Source of the DNA: Sphingomonas koreensis
GTDB lineage: Bacteria; Pseudomonadota; Alphaproteobacteria; Sphingomonadales; Sphingomonadaceae
DNA: 64,000 nucleotides
Reading direction: 5' to 3'
NCBI RefSeq assembly: GCF_002797435.1
Contig: NZ_PGEN01000001.1
Coordinates: 1,368,501 to 1,432,500 of the forward strand
A program made the position numbers and the translations under genes. Positions 8,706-19,785 of this stretch are shown here, piece after piece; the stretch's first letter is position 1; every line of letters starts with the position of its first letter. The notes under the pieces are model-generated. The model made no database searches, was not told where the DNA came from, and saw only the letters and a list, made by a program, of their open reading frames with translations.

Positions 8706-8724
8706 GCTGCCTTAATACAGCATG
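8703..8724. promoter_or_regulatory. Inverted repeat overlapping the GntR start, possible operator
   Basis: Perfect 7-base arms (CATGCTG / CAGCATG) flank an 8-base AT-rich spacer and include the start codon and ribosome site of the YtrA-type gene. Bacterial regulators of this kind often bind a dyad at their own start. The assignment is inferred from position only. Confidence 0.4.
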
Positions 8725-8757
8725 GGAGCGGAAACATCCATACCAAAGAAGGTTTCG

Positions 8758-9357
8758 TCAGTTACCGCCTGCCGCCGGCCCGGCCCAGATCGACACGGTT
8801 TTCGCCATGTCCGGCCGGGGACGCTCCTCCAGCGGCTTGCCCGGCGTGCCGATGAACACGAAGCCTGCGATTCGTTCGGGAGCGGCGCCGAACAGGTCGC
8901 GCACCCGGTCGCTGAACGCCGCCCAGCCGGTAAGCCAGCAGGCGGCATAGCCCATCGCGTGCACGGCATGTTCGAGGTTCATCGTCGCCGCACCGACCGA
9001 CAATTCCTGCTCCCAGAGCGGGATATGGCTTTCGACCTTCGGCGAGGCGAGCACGACGACCAGCGCCGGCGCCTGCCGCGCAAACTGGTCCATCGCCTCG
9101 ATCTCCAGCCGCCCAGCCCCCGGCTTTTCCGCGCGGTAGGCATCGACGATCGCGGCCGCGAGCGAATCGCGTTGATCCGTCGGCACGATCACGAAACGCC
9201 AGGGTGCCAGCTTGCCATGATCCGGCGTACGCGCGGCGATCTCAAGGATCTGGTCGAGCTCGCCCGCATCCGGGCCGGGCGCGATCATGTCGCGTGCCTT
9301 GCCGGAACGGCGGGTGGCGAGCAGCGAGAGCGGAGTCGAGCGGTCGTTGAAAGTCAT
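8758..9357 (-). CDS. Nitroreductase-family flavoprotein
   Basis: FMN-dependent NAD(P)H oxidoreductase, 199 residues, one compact nitroreductase domain. The N-terminal R-R-S-G-K and the block A-A-R-T-P-D-H-G-K-L-A-P-W-R-F are the FMN-phosphate and substrate-side motifs seen in the YdjA-like branch; the C-terminal half contains G-Y-A-A-C-W-L-T-G. Physiological substrates of this family are rarely known. A GntR-type regulator gene follows 52 bases downstream on the same strand and may control it. Confidence 0.9.
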   Translation of the reverse strand: MTFNDRSTPLSLLATRRSGKARDMIAPGPDAGELDQILEIAARTPDHGKLAPWRFVIVPTDQRDSLAAAIVDAYRAEKPGAGRLEIEAMDQFARQAPALVVVLASPKVESHIPLWEQELSVGAATMNLEHAVHAMGYAACWLTGWAAFSDRVRDLFGAAPERIAGFVFIGTPGKPLEERPRPDMAKTVSIWAGPAAGGN

Positions 9358-9555
9358 GCCGGCCCGTTAGCCGCTTCGCCGCGCGCCGCAAAGGGTCATT
9401 GCGAACGATTCTCAATCGACAACCCGATTACGGGGCACGGTTTCCCTTGTAACAATCATGCTTCAACATGTGAGGTTTCGCCGCTAGGGTCGCTCGTATC
9501 TTTATGCGCCGTTCAGGAGAGCAGCGCCGCATGGCATTAGATAAGGGGTCAAGCC

Positions 9556-11190
9556 TTGCCGCATTTCAAAGACATGAGCCTATGGGCTGAGGCCGAGTGG
9601 ATCGCCGTGATCGCCACGGTCCTGCTCTTCGCCTTCCTCGCAGGCGGCGCGATGATCGCAGCCAGCCGCAAACCCGAATTCGCCGGCCACCCCAAGGGCC
9701 TGTACATGCTGTTCTTCGCCGAGATGTGGGAGCGTTTCTCCTACTACGGCATGCGCGCAATCCTGATCTTCTACCTGACCCAGCACTGGCTGTTCTCGGA
9801 CGGCAAGTCGAACCTGATCTACGGCGCCTATACGTCGCTGGTCTACATCACCCCGGTGCTCGGCGGCTATCTCGCCGACCGGTATCTCGGGCAGCGCAAG
9901 GCGGTGATCTTCGGCGGCCTGTTGCTGGCCGCGGGCCATTCACTGATGGCGGTCGAGGGCACCGGCGGGCAGAATGATCCGACGATCAACGTCTTCTGGG
10001 CGGCGCTCGCCTTCATCATCGTCGGCTCGGGCTTCCTCAAGGCCAACATCTCGGTGATGGTCGGACAGCTCTACAACCTCACCGACACGCGCCGCGACGC
10101 GGCCTATACGATCTTCTACATGGGCATCAACGTCGGCGCCGCGCTCGGCACCATCCTGGTCGCCTATCTCGGCCAGACCATTGGCTGGGGCTATGGCTTC
10201 GGCCTCGCCGGGATCGGCATGCTCGCCGGGCTGATCGTGTTCGTGCTGGGCAAGGCGTCGCTCCGCGGTGCCGGCGAAGCGCCAGCGCCGCTGACGCGCG
10301 CGCGCGAATTTGCGCTGTACGGCGTCGGTCTCGCCTCGGTCGCGGTGATCTGGGCGCTGGTCCAGTATCAGGACGTCATTCAGACGCTGCTCGCCATCTC
10401 GGGCGTCGCGCTGCTGGGCTACGTGCTCTACGAAAGCTTCAAGCTGCCCAAGGAACCCCGCGAGCGCATGTTCGCGATCCTGTTCCTGATCTCGCTCAAC
10501 CCGATCTTCTGGGGCCTGTTCGAACAGGCCGGTGGATCGATGAACCTGTTCACCAACGAGTTCGTCGATCGCGGCGGCGTGCCGGCCGGCATCTTCCAGT
10601 CGATCAACCCGATCTACATCATCTTGTTCGCGCCGCTCTTTGCCGGCCTGTGGCAGTTCCTCGGCAAGCGCGGGCTTGAGCCGTCGGCGCCGGCGAAGTT
10701 CGGCATCGCCCTGCTCCAGATGGGCCTCGCCAATCTGGTGCTGGTGTGGGGCGCGCATGCATGGGGCATCGAAGCGATGACCCCGGTCTTCCTCGTCTTC
10801 GCCTATTATCTGTTCGCGACTACCGCCGAGCTCTGCCTCTCGCCCGTCGGCCTCTCCGCAATGAACCGGCTCGCGCCCAAGTTCCTCGCCTCGCTCATCA
10901 TGGGCGCGTGGTTCTACATGACCGCGGTCGGCAATTTCGTCGCCGGCAAGATCGGCGAAGCGACTGGCGGTCACGACGGCAAGATGACCAAGGCCGGACT
11001 GCTCGACATCTATGACCTGTTCGGCTGGATCGCGATCGGCGTGGGCGTGGCGGTGTTGCTGTTCAGCCCGGTCGTGCGGCGCTGGATGCACCTCGACACG
11101 CTCAAGGACGACCCGCTGGCGGGTCAGGCGGAGCTGGCGGAGGCGCAAGCGGCAGGTACCCGTCCGGATCTCGAGACCAAGCGGGTCTGA
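9556..11190 (+). CDS. Proton-dependent di/tripeptide transporter, POT family
   Basis: Major-facilitator-superfamily symporter that imports small peptides with protons. The 544-residue sequence has 14 hydrophobic segments. It also carries the PTR2 signature F-F-A-E-M-W-E-R-F-S-Y-Y-G-M-R near residue 55, including the E-x-x-E-R motif needed for proton coupling. The initial segment before the signature is longer than in E. coli DtpA. The TTG at 9556 follows AAGGGG by eight bases; an ATG at 9574 has no ribosome site, so TTG is preferred. The gene ends in a strong terminator at 11209. Nearly 200 non-coding bases upstream hold its promoter. Confidence 0.93.
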   Translation: MPHFKDMSLWAEAEWIAVIATVLLFAFLAGGAMIAASRKPEFAGHPKGLYMLFFAEMWERFSYYGMRAILIFYLTQHWLFSDGKSNLIYGAYTSLVYITPVLGGYLADRYLGQRKAVIFGGLLLAAGHSLMAVEGTGGQNDPTINVFWAALAFIIVGSGFLKANISVMVGQLYNLTDTRRDAAYTIFYMGINVGAALGTILVAYLGQTIGWGYGFGLAGIGMLAGLIVFVLGKASLRGAGEAPAPLTRAREFALYGVGLASVAVIWALVQYQDVIQTLLAISGVALLGYVLYESFKLPKEPRERMFAILFLISLNPIFWGLFEQAGGSMNLFTNEFVDRGGVPAGIFQSINPIYIILFAPLFAGLWQFLGKRGLEPSAPAKFGIALLQMGLANLVLVWGAHAWGIEAMTPVFLVFAYYLFATTAELCLSPVGLSAMNRLAPKFLASLIMGAWFYMTAVGNFVAGKIGEATGGHDGKMTKAGLLDIYDLFGWIAIGVGVAVLLFSPVVRRWMHLDTLKDDPLAGQAELAEAQAAGTRPDLETKRV

Positions 11191-11208
11191 GCAAAGCCGA
11201 CAAGAAGA

Positions 11209-11239
11209 GGGCGCGGGGATCACTCCCCGCGCCCTTTTT
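11209..11239. terminator. Rho-independent terminator
   Basis: A perfect 10-base GC stem (GGGCGCGGGG / CCCCGCGCCC) with a 6-base loop is followed by five Ts on the plus strand. The reverse side is followed by a CTCTTCTT stretch, so it can serve both the POT transporter gene and the convergent acetyl-CoA synthetase gene. Confidence 0.9.
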
Positions 11240-11261
11240 GGTGTCCGTTATCTCGCGCGGC

Positions 11262-13199
<1,938 letters not shown>

Positions 13200-13313
13200 T
13201 GCCTCTCCCTTCGGGCCGGAGCTGTAGTTTCCGGCCCGGAAAAGGCAACGCCAACGGCGCTTTTGCGACCTTAAGCTTCAGTGATAGCGATCTCAGGCGA
13301 AGGTCCGTGCGGA

Positions 13314-14180
13314 TCAGGCCTTCGAATTGGCATATTCCTGCGTGCCGTGGGTGATCACCCGGTCGCCCGCCACGATCTCTGCGATCGGGATATCGGGCTG
13401 GGCGAGGATCTCGGCATAGAGCGGTGCAAAGTCGGTCTCGACGGTCGCCCGGAGCAGGGTTTCAAAGCTCGGGATCACGAAATAATTCTGCTGGAAGTCG
13501 TCGATCCGGTACTCGGTACGCATCACCCGCTTGAGATCGAAACCGATGCGATTGGGGCTGTCGCTCTCCAGCGCGAAACGGCTCTCGGCGGAACTGGATA
13601 CGATGCCCGAGCCATAGATGCGCAGGTCGCCCGCTTCCTCGATCAGCCCGAATTCGACGGTGTACCAATAGAGACGCGAAAGCTGCTTGAGCGCGCCCAG
13701 TTCCATCGCCCGGCCGCCGCCGCGGCCATAGGCCTCCATATAGTCGGCGAAGACCGGATCGGCGAGCATCGGGACATGGCCGAACACGTCGTGGAAGACG
13801 TCCGGCTCCTGCAGATAGTCGAGCTGATCGGGGCGGCGGATGAAATTGCCCGCGACGAAACGGCGATTGGCCATGTGATCGAAGAACACGTCGTCGGGAA
13901 CGAGGCCGGGCACGGCCACGACCTGCCAGCCGGTCAGCTTCACCAGCCGTTCCGACAGCTCCTCGAAATTCGGGATGCCGCCGTCGGAGAGCTTAAGCAG
14001 CTCAAGCCCATGCAGATACGCTTTCGACGCGCGGCCGGGCAGCAGCTTGATCTGGCGTTCGAACAGCGTGTCCCACACGCCATGTTCTTCCGCAGTGAAG
14101 GCGTCCCAATTCTGCGGGATCGTCCAGTCGGCCGCCGCACCCTCGGGCGGGCGGTCGAGAACATGGGTTTCATTGCTCAT
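13314..14180 (-). CDS. phhA: Phenylalanine 4-monooxygenase
   Basis: Pterin- and iron-dependent hydroxylation of phenylalanine to tyrosine. The 288-residue protein is the short bacterial form without the regulatory ACT domain. The iron site is visible as F-H-D-V-F-G-H-V-P, giving the two histidines, and Y-W-Y-T-V-E-F-G-L, giving the glutamate. No pterin carbinolamine dehydratase (phhB) gene is next to it, unlike in pseudomonads. It is divergent from the hydrolase at 14283 across 102 bases that contain both promoters. Confidence 0.95.
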   Translation of the reverse strand: MSNETHVLDRPPEGAAADWTIPQNWDAFTAEEHGVWDTLFERQIKLLPGRASKAYLHGLELLKLSDGGIPNFEELSERLVKLTGWQVVAVPGLVPDDVFFDHMANRRFVAGNFIRRPDQLDYLQEPDVFHDVFGHVPMLADPVFADYMEAYGRGGGRAMELGALKQLSRLYWYTVEFGLIEEAGDLRIYGSGIVSSSAESRFALESDSPNRIGFDLKRVMRTEYRIDDFQQNYFVIPSFETLLRATVETDFAPLYAEILAQPDIPIAEIVAGDRVITHGTQEYANSKA

Positions 14181-14282
14181 GCTGCATCATATCATGGCTA
14201 TCGTAACAACGGAAACAAGTTGCGCTGCAGCATGCCCTAGAAACGCTCGCATCGCCCCCTATCTCGGTTACAAGGTGGTGAG

Positions 14283-15008
14283 ATGGCGTTGAACCTCGAT
14301 GCAAAGGCCCCGCCGATGGCGGTGATGCTCTCCGAGTGGCCCCGCGCGGCATGGGGTTTATCGACCCTGCCCTTCGCCTGGCCCGAATTGATGCAGGCGC
14401 CGCGCGGCGACGGCCGCCCCGTGCTGACGCTGCCCGGCCTGGTCAACAGCGACCTCTCGAATATCGTCATGCGCCGCTATCTCGATGCGCTCGGCTATCG
14501 CGCGCTGCCATGGGAGCTGGGGCGCAATTTCGGCCCGCGCGCGATCGGCAGGGAGGGCGAACGGCTGTTCGAACGGATCGCCGCCATCCATGACGAGACG
14601 GGCGAGAAGGTCACGTTGATCGGGGTCAGCCTGGGCGGGATCATGGCGCGCGTCGCTGCGCACCGGCATCCCGAACTGGTGCGTGAAGTGATCACGGTAA
14701 GCTCGCCTTTTGCGGGCCTGCCCACCGCAACCAATGTCTGGCGCGTGTTCGAGCTGGTCTGCGGACAACGCGCCGACGACCCGGCAGTGCGCGCCTGGCT
14801 CGAGGAAGCCGCGACACCCCTGCCCGTTCCCGCCACGGCGATCTGGAGCCGCAACGACGGGCTGGTCAACGGCATGTGCTGTCATGAGGCCGAACAGGGC
14901 GATGCGCGTTCGATCGAGGTCGACAGCTCGCATCTGTGGGTTCAGATGAAACCCGAAGTGCTGCGCGCCATCGCCGATACGCTGGGGCGCGGCGCGCAAG
15001 CGTCCTAA
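14283..15008 (+). CDS. Lipase-like alpha/beta hydrolase
   Basis: A 241-residue serine hydrolase. The nucleophile elbow is G-V-S-L-G-G near residue 119. A likely acid is the aspartate of S-R-N-D-G-L-V, and the histidine lies in S-S-H-L-W near residue 218. The early L-P-G-L motif provides the oxyanion hole. The order and the S-R-x-D-G-x-V block resemble PGAP1/esterase-type lipases. There is no signal peptide. AAGGTGG precedes the ATG. The stop overlaps the convergent lipoprotein gene by four bases. Substrate unknown. Confidence 0.82.
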   Translation: MALNLDAKAPPMAVMLSEWPRAAWGLSTLPFAWPELMQAPRGDGRPVLTLPGLVNSDLSNIVMRRYLDALGYRALPWELGRNFGPRAIGREGERLFERIAAIHDETGEKVTLIGVSLGGIMARVAAHRHPELVREVITVSSPFAGLPTATNVWRVFELVCGQRADDPAVRAWLEEAATPLPVPATAIWSRNDGLVNGMCCHEAEQGDARSIEVDSSHLWVQMKPEVLRAIADTLGRGAQAS

Positions 15009-15298
15009 TTGTCCTCGAGTTCGGGGTCGCCGGCGCGATAGCCCTGATAGGGCCCGCAAGTGTCGGGATCCTTGCGGCATGCCTCCTCGTGCTTCTTGCG
15101 CTCTCGGCCTTCGCGCGCTTCCTGCTTGCGCAGCTTGCGGCCGGCATTGCGGTCGGCTTCGTCCTGGCTGGTGGTCGCCCAGTCCGCGGTCTTGCCGACC
15201 ACCTTGACCGGGGCCGTAACGATGCTCGCCGCGGTCCTGAGGCAGCCGCCGGTCAGCAGCGGCAGCGCCGCGACCGCCAGAATCAAACCCTTACGCAT
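15005..15298 (-). CDS. Small lipoprotein of unknown function
   Basis: A 97-residue protein with a lipoprotein signal sequence: basic M-R-K, hydrophobic stretch, and lipobox L-T-G-G-C, so Cys19 would be the lipidated first residue. The mature part has a short hydrophobic T-A-A-S-I-V-T-A-P segment. A highly charged, probably helical region rich in K, R and E follows, then a C-terminal C-R-K-D-P-D-T-C-G pair of cysteines that could form a disulfide. The frame is open 10 codons further, but GGAGAGAGCAGG directly precedes this ATG. It lies just downstream of glpQ on the same strand. Confidence 0.7.
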   Translation of the reverse strand: MRKGLILAVAALPLLTGGCLRTAASIVTAPVKVVGKTADWATTSQDEADRNAGRKLRKQEAREGRERKKHEEACRKDPDTCGPYQGYRAGDPELEDN

Positions 15299-15317
15299 CC
15301 TGCTCTCTCCCGGGCGG

Positions 15318-16373
15318 TCAGCGAACATGCCGATCGCGCGCCTCTACGCCCTGATAGGGGAAATCGGTGAAGAAGCCATCCACACCGGCCGCGAGATGGC
15401 GCGAAATCTCCTCGCCCAGCCGCCCGTGCCCGGCCGGGTTGATCCCGCCGCGCAGCCCTGAAGGAAGGAAGAAATTCTCCGCGCGGAAGGTCCAGGGATG
15501 GACCTTGAGGCCCGCCGCATGCGCGTCCGCCACCAGCGGCGTGACGGTACCGTCGGCCTTCACCGCCATCACCTTGGCCGGGCCGATGCCGGCGGCATAG
15601 GCGGCGACCGCCTTCAAGCCCTCGGGCGTGATCATCGCCGCATAGCTCGGCTGCGCGCCATCGGCGGGGCCGCCTTCCGCATCCATCAGCTGGATCAGCG
15701 GCACCTTCGTCAGCTTTGCCAGCGCCTTGAGGTTGTTCACTTCGAACGACTGGATGAACACCGGCGCATCGGCACGGTCCCAGTCCGCAGCCCCGAGCTC
15801 AGCGACCAACGCCGCCTCCAGCGGCAGGCCGATCGAGGCGAAATAGCTCGGGTGCTTGGTCTCGGGGTAGATGCCGATCGTGCGGCCGGTCTTTGCCGAG
15901 GCCGATTTGGCGAGAGCGATCACCTCGCGCAGCGTCGGCACCTCGAACTGGCCGTCGAACTTGGTATTGCCGCGGCGGAGCAAAGGCAGCCGCTCCTTCG
16001 CACGCAGCGTCTTGAGTTCGGCGAGCGTGAAATCTTCGGTGAACCAGCCGCTATGCCTGGTGCCGTCGATCGTCTTGCTCGTCTTGCGATCCCTGAATTC
16101 GGGCCGCGAGGCGACATCGGTGGTATCGGTGATGTTGTTCTCGTGCCGAGCGACGAGCTGACCATCCCGCGTCATCACCAGATCGGGTTCGATGAAGTCA
16201 GCGCCCTGCTCGATCGCCAGTTCATAGGCGGCAAGCGTATGCTCGGGCCGCTCGCCACTGGCGCCGCGATGCGCGATGACGATGGGCTTCTGGGCAGGCA
16301 TGGTCGCGTCCTTCGCGGCGGCGGGAACCGCGACCATAGTCAGTGCAAGCACGGCTCGCCACAGGTCCGGCAT
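15318..16373 (-). CDS. glpQ: Periplasmic glycerophosphodiester phosphodiesterase
   Basis: Hydrolyses glycerophosphodiesters released from phospholipids to glycerol-3-phosphate plus alcohol. A signal peptide of about 20 residues is followed by the catalytic H-R-G-A-S-G-x-x-P-E-H-T block (residues about 35-46) and E-P-D-L-V-M-T-R-D-G, which supplies metal ligands and the second histidine region. The 351 residues fit GlpQ-type exported enzymes, longer than cytoplasmic UgpQ. The start follows a GGAGATAGGGAG stretch. No glpT or ugp transporter gene is nearby. Confidence 0.93.
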   Translation of the reverse strand: MPDLWRAVLALTMVAVPAAAKDATMPAQKPIVIAHRGASGERPEHTLAAYELAIEQGADFIEPDLVMTRDGQLVARHENNITDTTDVASRPEFRDRKTSKTIDGTRHSGWFTEDFTLAELKTLRAKERLPLLRRGNTKFDGQFEVPTLREVIALAKSASAKTGRTIGIYPETKHPSYFASIGLPLEAALVAELGAADWDRADAPVFIQSFEVNNLKALAKLTKVPLIQLMDAEGGPADGAQPSYAAMITPEGLKAVAAYAAGIGPAKVMAVKADGTVTPLVADAHAAGLKVHPWTFRAENFFLPSGLRGGINPAGHGRLGEEISRHLAAGVDGFFTDFPYQGVEARDRHVR

Positions 16374-16437
16374 CTCCCTATCTCCTTCAAATCGCCCGAT
16401 CGGCTATTCGATTCGCATGACAGCATTGAGGCAGCCC

Positions 16438-17010
16438 ATGATTCAGCCCGAACGCGTCGCACTGGTGCTGCTGGCTGCAGGCCGGTCCCGGCGCTTCGGC
16501 GGCGCGGACAAGCTGATGGCGCCCTATCTCGGGCGTCCGCTGGGATTGCATGTCGTGGTCGCGCTCGAGGGCGTGCCGTTCTGCGAACGGGTTGCGGTGG
16601 TTTCCGGCACCCGGCTTGATCTGGCGGCATGCGGGTACCGGATCGTTCGCAATGACGATCCGGAAGCGGGCCTTGGCCGGTCGCTGCGCCTCGGGATCGA
16701 AGCCGCATGTGCGGGGGCGGCAGAGGCGGTGCTGATCGCCTTCGCCGACATGCCGCGCGTCACCGCGACCCATGTCTATCGCCTGCTCGACCGGGCCGAG
16801 GGACCAGACGCAATCGTGGCGTCAAGCGACGGTGTTATCCCGCGCCCGCCAGTCCTGTTCGGCGCTGCACATTTCGACCGGCTTTTGCGCAGCACGGACG
16901 ACATGGCCGTGCGCGATCTGGTGAAGCAGGGACATCATGTCGTCACCTCCCCCGCCGAACTGGTGGATGTCGACACACCCGGAGACCTGGCGAAGCTGAT
17001 CCATGGATAG
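16438..17010 (+). CDS. MobA-like nucleotidyltransferase (MocA/MobA family)
   Basis: A 190-residue protein with the NTP-transferase fold. L-L-A-A-G-R-S-R-R-F-G-G-x-D-K near residues 11-25 is the nucleotide-binding loop and lysine, F-A-D-M-P near residue 100 is the metal-binding motif, and D-V-D-T-P-x-D closes the domain. Family members attach CMP or GMP to molybdopterin (MocA, MobA) or act on other cofactors. With no molybdoenzyme genes adjacent, the exact substrate is open. The ATG at 16438 has a GAGG site; an upstream ATG at 16417 does not. Its end overlaps the next gene by eight bases. Confidence 0.85.
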   Translation: MIQPERVALVLLAAGRSRRFGGADKLMAPYLGRPLGLHVVVALEGVPFCERVAVVSGTRLDLAACGYRIVRNDDPEAGLGRSLRLGIEAACAGAAEAVLIAFADMPRVTATHVYRLLDRAEGPDAIVASSDGVIPRPPVLFGAAHFDRLLRSTDDMAVRDLVKQGHHVVTSPAELVDVDTPGDLAKLIHG

Positions 17011-17860
17011 CCAGGCGCTGGCGATCGCATTGGGCCTGTTCTCGGCGTTCACGCTGGCACTCGCCAATACGGCGGTGAAGAAGGGGCAGGACATCCTCGC
17101 CGGCCGCGCGACCTTGTCGTCGATCGCGGCGCTGTTGGTCGCCCCGTTCGCGCTGATCGTACCGCTCCCGAACGCCGCGACCTGGCAAGCGCTGGCCTGG
17201 GCGATCCCGGCGCATTTCTTCTACCAGATCTGCCTGATCCGGGCGATGCAACGCGGTGAACTGAGCCTTGTCTTTCCGATCATGCGCGGTGCAGCTCCGT
17301 TGCTGACGGCAGGGTTCGCGGTTGTGATTCTGCGCGAGCATCTACCCGCGATCGGCTGGCTCGGACTGTTGATCGCGACCGGCGCGGTGATCGTCTTCGC
17401 GCTTCCCGCACGCGGTGTCTCCTTACGCGCGCATCCCGACAAGGCGGCGATGGGCTGGGCGCTGGCCACGGCGCTGGGGGTCGCACTGTACAACATGACC
17501 GATGCGCGCGGCGTGCGCGTGGCGCCCGATCCCTTCACCTATATCGTCTGGCTGTTCATGCTCGACGCCATCTGCGTGACCGCGACCGCGCTGATCCTGC
17601 GGCGTCGCGAGTTGCGGCGCGCGATCGCCGAGACCTGGCGAACCGGCGCCATCGCGGGCGCACTCTCGATCGCCTCGTTCGGGGCAGCACTCTACGCCTA
17701 TTCACTGATCGAGGTCGCCAAGGTCTCGGCGCTACGCGAGACCGCAGTGGTCTGGGCGGCAGTGATCGGCACGCGCTTCCTGGGCGAGGGGCTGGGGCGG
17801 CGACGCATCGTCGCGGCGATCACGCTCGCAGCTGGATTGGTACTGCTCCAGTTTAGCTGA
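17003..17860 (+). CDS. EamA-family (DMT) transporter
   Basis: A 285-residue inner-membrane protein with ten predicted segments arranged as two EamA repeats, typical of drug/metabolite exporters. The first repeat contains the conserved F-P-I-M-R-G-A-A-P block, and the second ends in a proline-poor helix. The start overlaps the MobA-like gene by eight bases, so the pair is probably translated together. Its stop abuts the convergent permease gene with no gap. Exported substrate unknown. Confidence 0.88.
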   Translation: MDSQALAIALGLFSAFTLALANTAVKKGQDILAGRATLSSIAALLVAPFALIVPLPNAATWQALAWAIPAHFFYQICLIRAMQRGELSLVFPIMRGAAPLLTAGFAVVILREHLPAIGWLGLLIATGAVIVFALPARGVSLRAHPDKAAMGWALATALGVALYNMTDARGVRVAPDPFTYIVWLFMLDAICVTATALILRRRELRRAIAETWRTGAIAGALSIASFGAALYAYSLIEVAKVSALRETAVVWAAVIGTRFLGEGLGRRRIVAAITLAAGLVLLQFS

Positions 17861-19069
17861 CTATTCGTGCCGAAGCGCGTCGATCGGGTTGAGGCTCGCC
17901 GCGCGGCGCGCCGGGAAGAAGCCGAACACCACGCCAATCGCCGCAGAGATGAGGAAGGCGATGACGTTGATCTGCAGGTCGAACGTCCACGGCACCTGCA
18001 TCAACGGCGTGATGATGGCGATCACCAGCTGCGCGAGCGCCAATCCGATCACGCCGCCGAGCATCGACAGCACGATCGCCTCGACCAGGAATTGCAGCAG
18101 CACCTCGCTTGCGATCGCGCCGATGGCGAGGCGGATACCGATTTCGCGCGTGCGCTCGGTCACCGACACCAGCATGATGTTCATGATCCCGATCCCGCCG
18201 ACGATCAGGCTGATCCCGGCGACCGCCGCGACGATCTGGGTCAGCAAGGTGGTGGTACCGGTCAGCGTCGCGCTGATCTGCGCGGTGTCGAAGATGTTGA
18301 AATTGTCCTCCGCCCCCGGCTCGATCCGCCGGCGCTCGCGCAGCAGATCGCTGAGCGACGACTGGACCTGCGCGCTGTCATAGGCCTGATCGACGCCCAC
18401 CAGCATCAGCCTGATGTCGCGATTGCCCGTGAAGCGGCGCTGGACCATCTTGATCGGCATGATCACGACATCGTCCTGATCGCCGCCGAAGCCGGCCTGG
18501 CCGCGGGTCGAGAGCGTCCCGATCACGTCGCACGAGATATTGTTGATCCGCATCCGCTGGCCCACGGCGCTTCCGCCGCGGAACAGGTTCTGGCGCACCG
18601 TATTGCCGATGATGCAGACCGACTTGCCCGCCGCTTCCTCGGCCGGGGAGAAGGCGCGGCCGGCGGTAAGAGGCCAGGGCTGGACCTTGAAGAAGTCATT
18701 GGTCGTGCCGTTGATCGTCGTCGACCAGTTGGCGCCTTCATGGATCGCGGTGCCGGTGGTCTGTGCCTGAGGGGCGACCGCGGTGACGCCGGCGATCTGC
18801 TCCTTCACCGCCTCGACATCGGCTTCCTCGAAATCGGGCGGTCGCGGACCGCCGCCGCCGCGGCCGAAGCCCTGGCCAGGACGCACCTGAAGGATGTTGG
18901 TGCCGAGGCTGGCGATCTGCTGCTGCACTGCCGCCGTGGTCGCCTTGCCCAAAGTCACCATCGCCACCACCGCGGCGACGCCGATGATGATGCCGAGCGT
19001 GGTCAGGAACGAGCGCAGCTTGTGCCGCAGGATCGACCGGATCGCGAGGGTGAAGGTGGTCCCGAGCAT
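17861..19069 (-). CDS. MacB-type ABC transporter permease
   Basis: A 402-residue permease of a type VII (MacB-like) ABC transporter. Its layout is one N-terminal membrane helix (about 18-42), a large periplasmic MacB_PCD domain (about 45-260), and three C-terminal helices forming the FtsX domain. G-I-M-N-I-M-L-V-S-V-T-E-R-T-R-E-I-G-I-R-L is the coupling signature. In E. coli MacB the ATPase is fused to this part; here it is a separate upstream gene overlapping by one base (TGATG). Together with the adaptor and outer-membrane factor upstream it forms a tripartite efflux or secretion machine. Confidence 0.93.
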   Translation of the reverse strand: MLGTTFTLAIRSILRHKLRSFLTTLGIIIGVAAVVAMVTLGKATTAAVQQQIASLGTNILQVRPGQGFGRGGGGPRPPDFEEADVEAVKEQIAGVTAVAPQAQTTGTAIHEGANWSTTINGTTNDFFKVQPWPLTAGRAFSPAEEAAGKSVCIIGNTVRQNLFRGGSAVGQRMRINNISCDVIGTLSTRGQAGFGGDQDDVVIMPIKMVQRRFTGNRDIRLMLVGVDQAYDSAQVQSSLSDLLRERRRIEPGAEDNFNIFDTAQISATLTGTTTLLTQIVAAVAGISLIVGGIGIMNIMLVSVTERTREIGIRLAIGAIASEVLLQFLVEAIVLSMLGGVIGLALAQLVIAIITPLMQVPWTFDLQINVIAFLISAAIGVVFGFFPARRAASLNPIDALRHE

Positions 19070-19785
19070 CAGGCTGGAACCCCCGCGCCGTTTCCAGCCT
19101 CGGTCCGTTCGACCAGCCCGTCCTTGAAGTGGACGATGGTGCGCGCGAACGCGGCCATGTCGGGCTCGTGCGTGACCATCAGCACGGTGATGCCGCTGTC
19201 CTTGTTGAGGCTGGTGAGCAATTCCATGATCTCGACCGAACGCGCCGAATCGAGATTACCGGTCGGCTCGTCGGCGAGCAGCACCGCGGGGCTGGTGACG
19301 ATCGCGCGCGCGATCGCGACGCGCTGCGGCTGGCCGCCCGACAGCTCGGCCGGGGTATGATCCCACCAGTCGGCAAGGCCGACCTTTTCCAGCGCTGCCA
19401 TGCCCAGCTCATGCCGGACCTTCTTGTCCTCGCCCCGATAGAGCAGTGGCAGCTCGACATTCTCGAGCGCATTGGTGCGCGAGAGCAGGTTGAACCCCTG
19501 GAACACGAAGCCGAGATATTTGCGCCGCACCAGCGCTCGCTGGTCGCGATCGAGCGTCTCGATATACACGCCCTTGAAGAGGAACTCGCCGCTGGTCGGC
19601 ACGTCGAGGCAGCCAAGGATGTTCATCGTCGTCGATTTGCCCGACCCCGAAGGCCCCATCACCGCGACGAAATCGCGCTCGGCGATGTCGAGATCGACCC
19701 CCTTGAGCGCCTGGAACGCCGTCGCCCCCTCGCCGAACACCTTGGTGATGTTGCGCAGACGGATGATGGGATCGGCGTCAGCCAC
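19069..19785 (-). CDS. MacB-type ABC transporter ATP-binding protein
   Basis: ATPase that drives the permease at 17861. Walker A G-P-S-G-S-G-K-S-T, the signature L-S-G-G-Q (followed by P-Q-R), Walker B L-L-A-D-E-P-T-G-N-L-D and the switch histidine in V-T-H-E are all present. The frame is open to 19869, but those extra 28 codons overlap the adaptor gene and are low-complexity Ala/Val/Ser. A GTG at 19785 gives a normal N-terminus (D-P-I-I-R-L-R-N-I-T-K) and an eight-base overlap with the adaptor stop. A GTG at 19800 is an alternative start. From 19785 the protein is 238 residues. Confidence 0.92.
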   Translation of the reverse strand: MADADPIIRLRNITKVFGEGATAFQALKGVDLDIAERDFVAVMGPSGSGKSTTMNILGCLDVPTSGEFLFKGVYIETLDRDQRALVRRKYLGFVFQGFNLLSRTNALENVELPLLYRGEDKKVRHELGMAALEKVGLADWWDHTPAELSGGQPQRVAIARAIVTSPAVLLADEPTGNLDSARSVEIMELLTSLNKDSGITVLMVTHEPDMAAFARTIVHFKDGLVERTEAGNGAGVPA

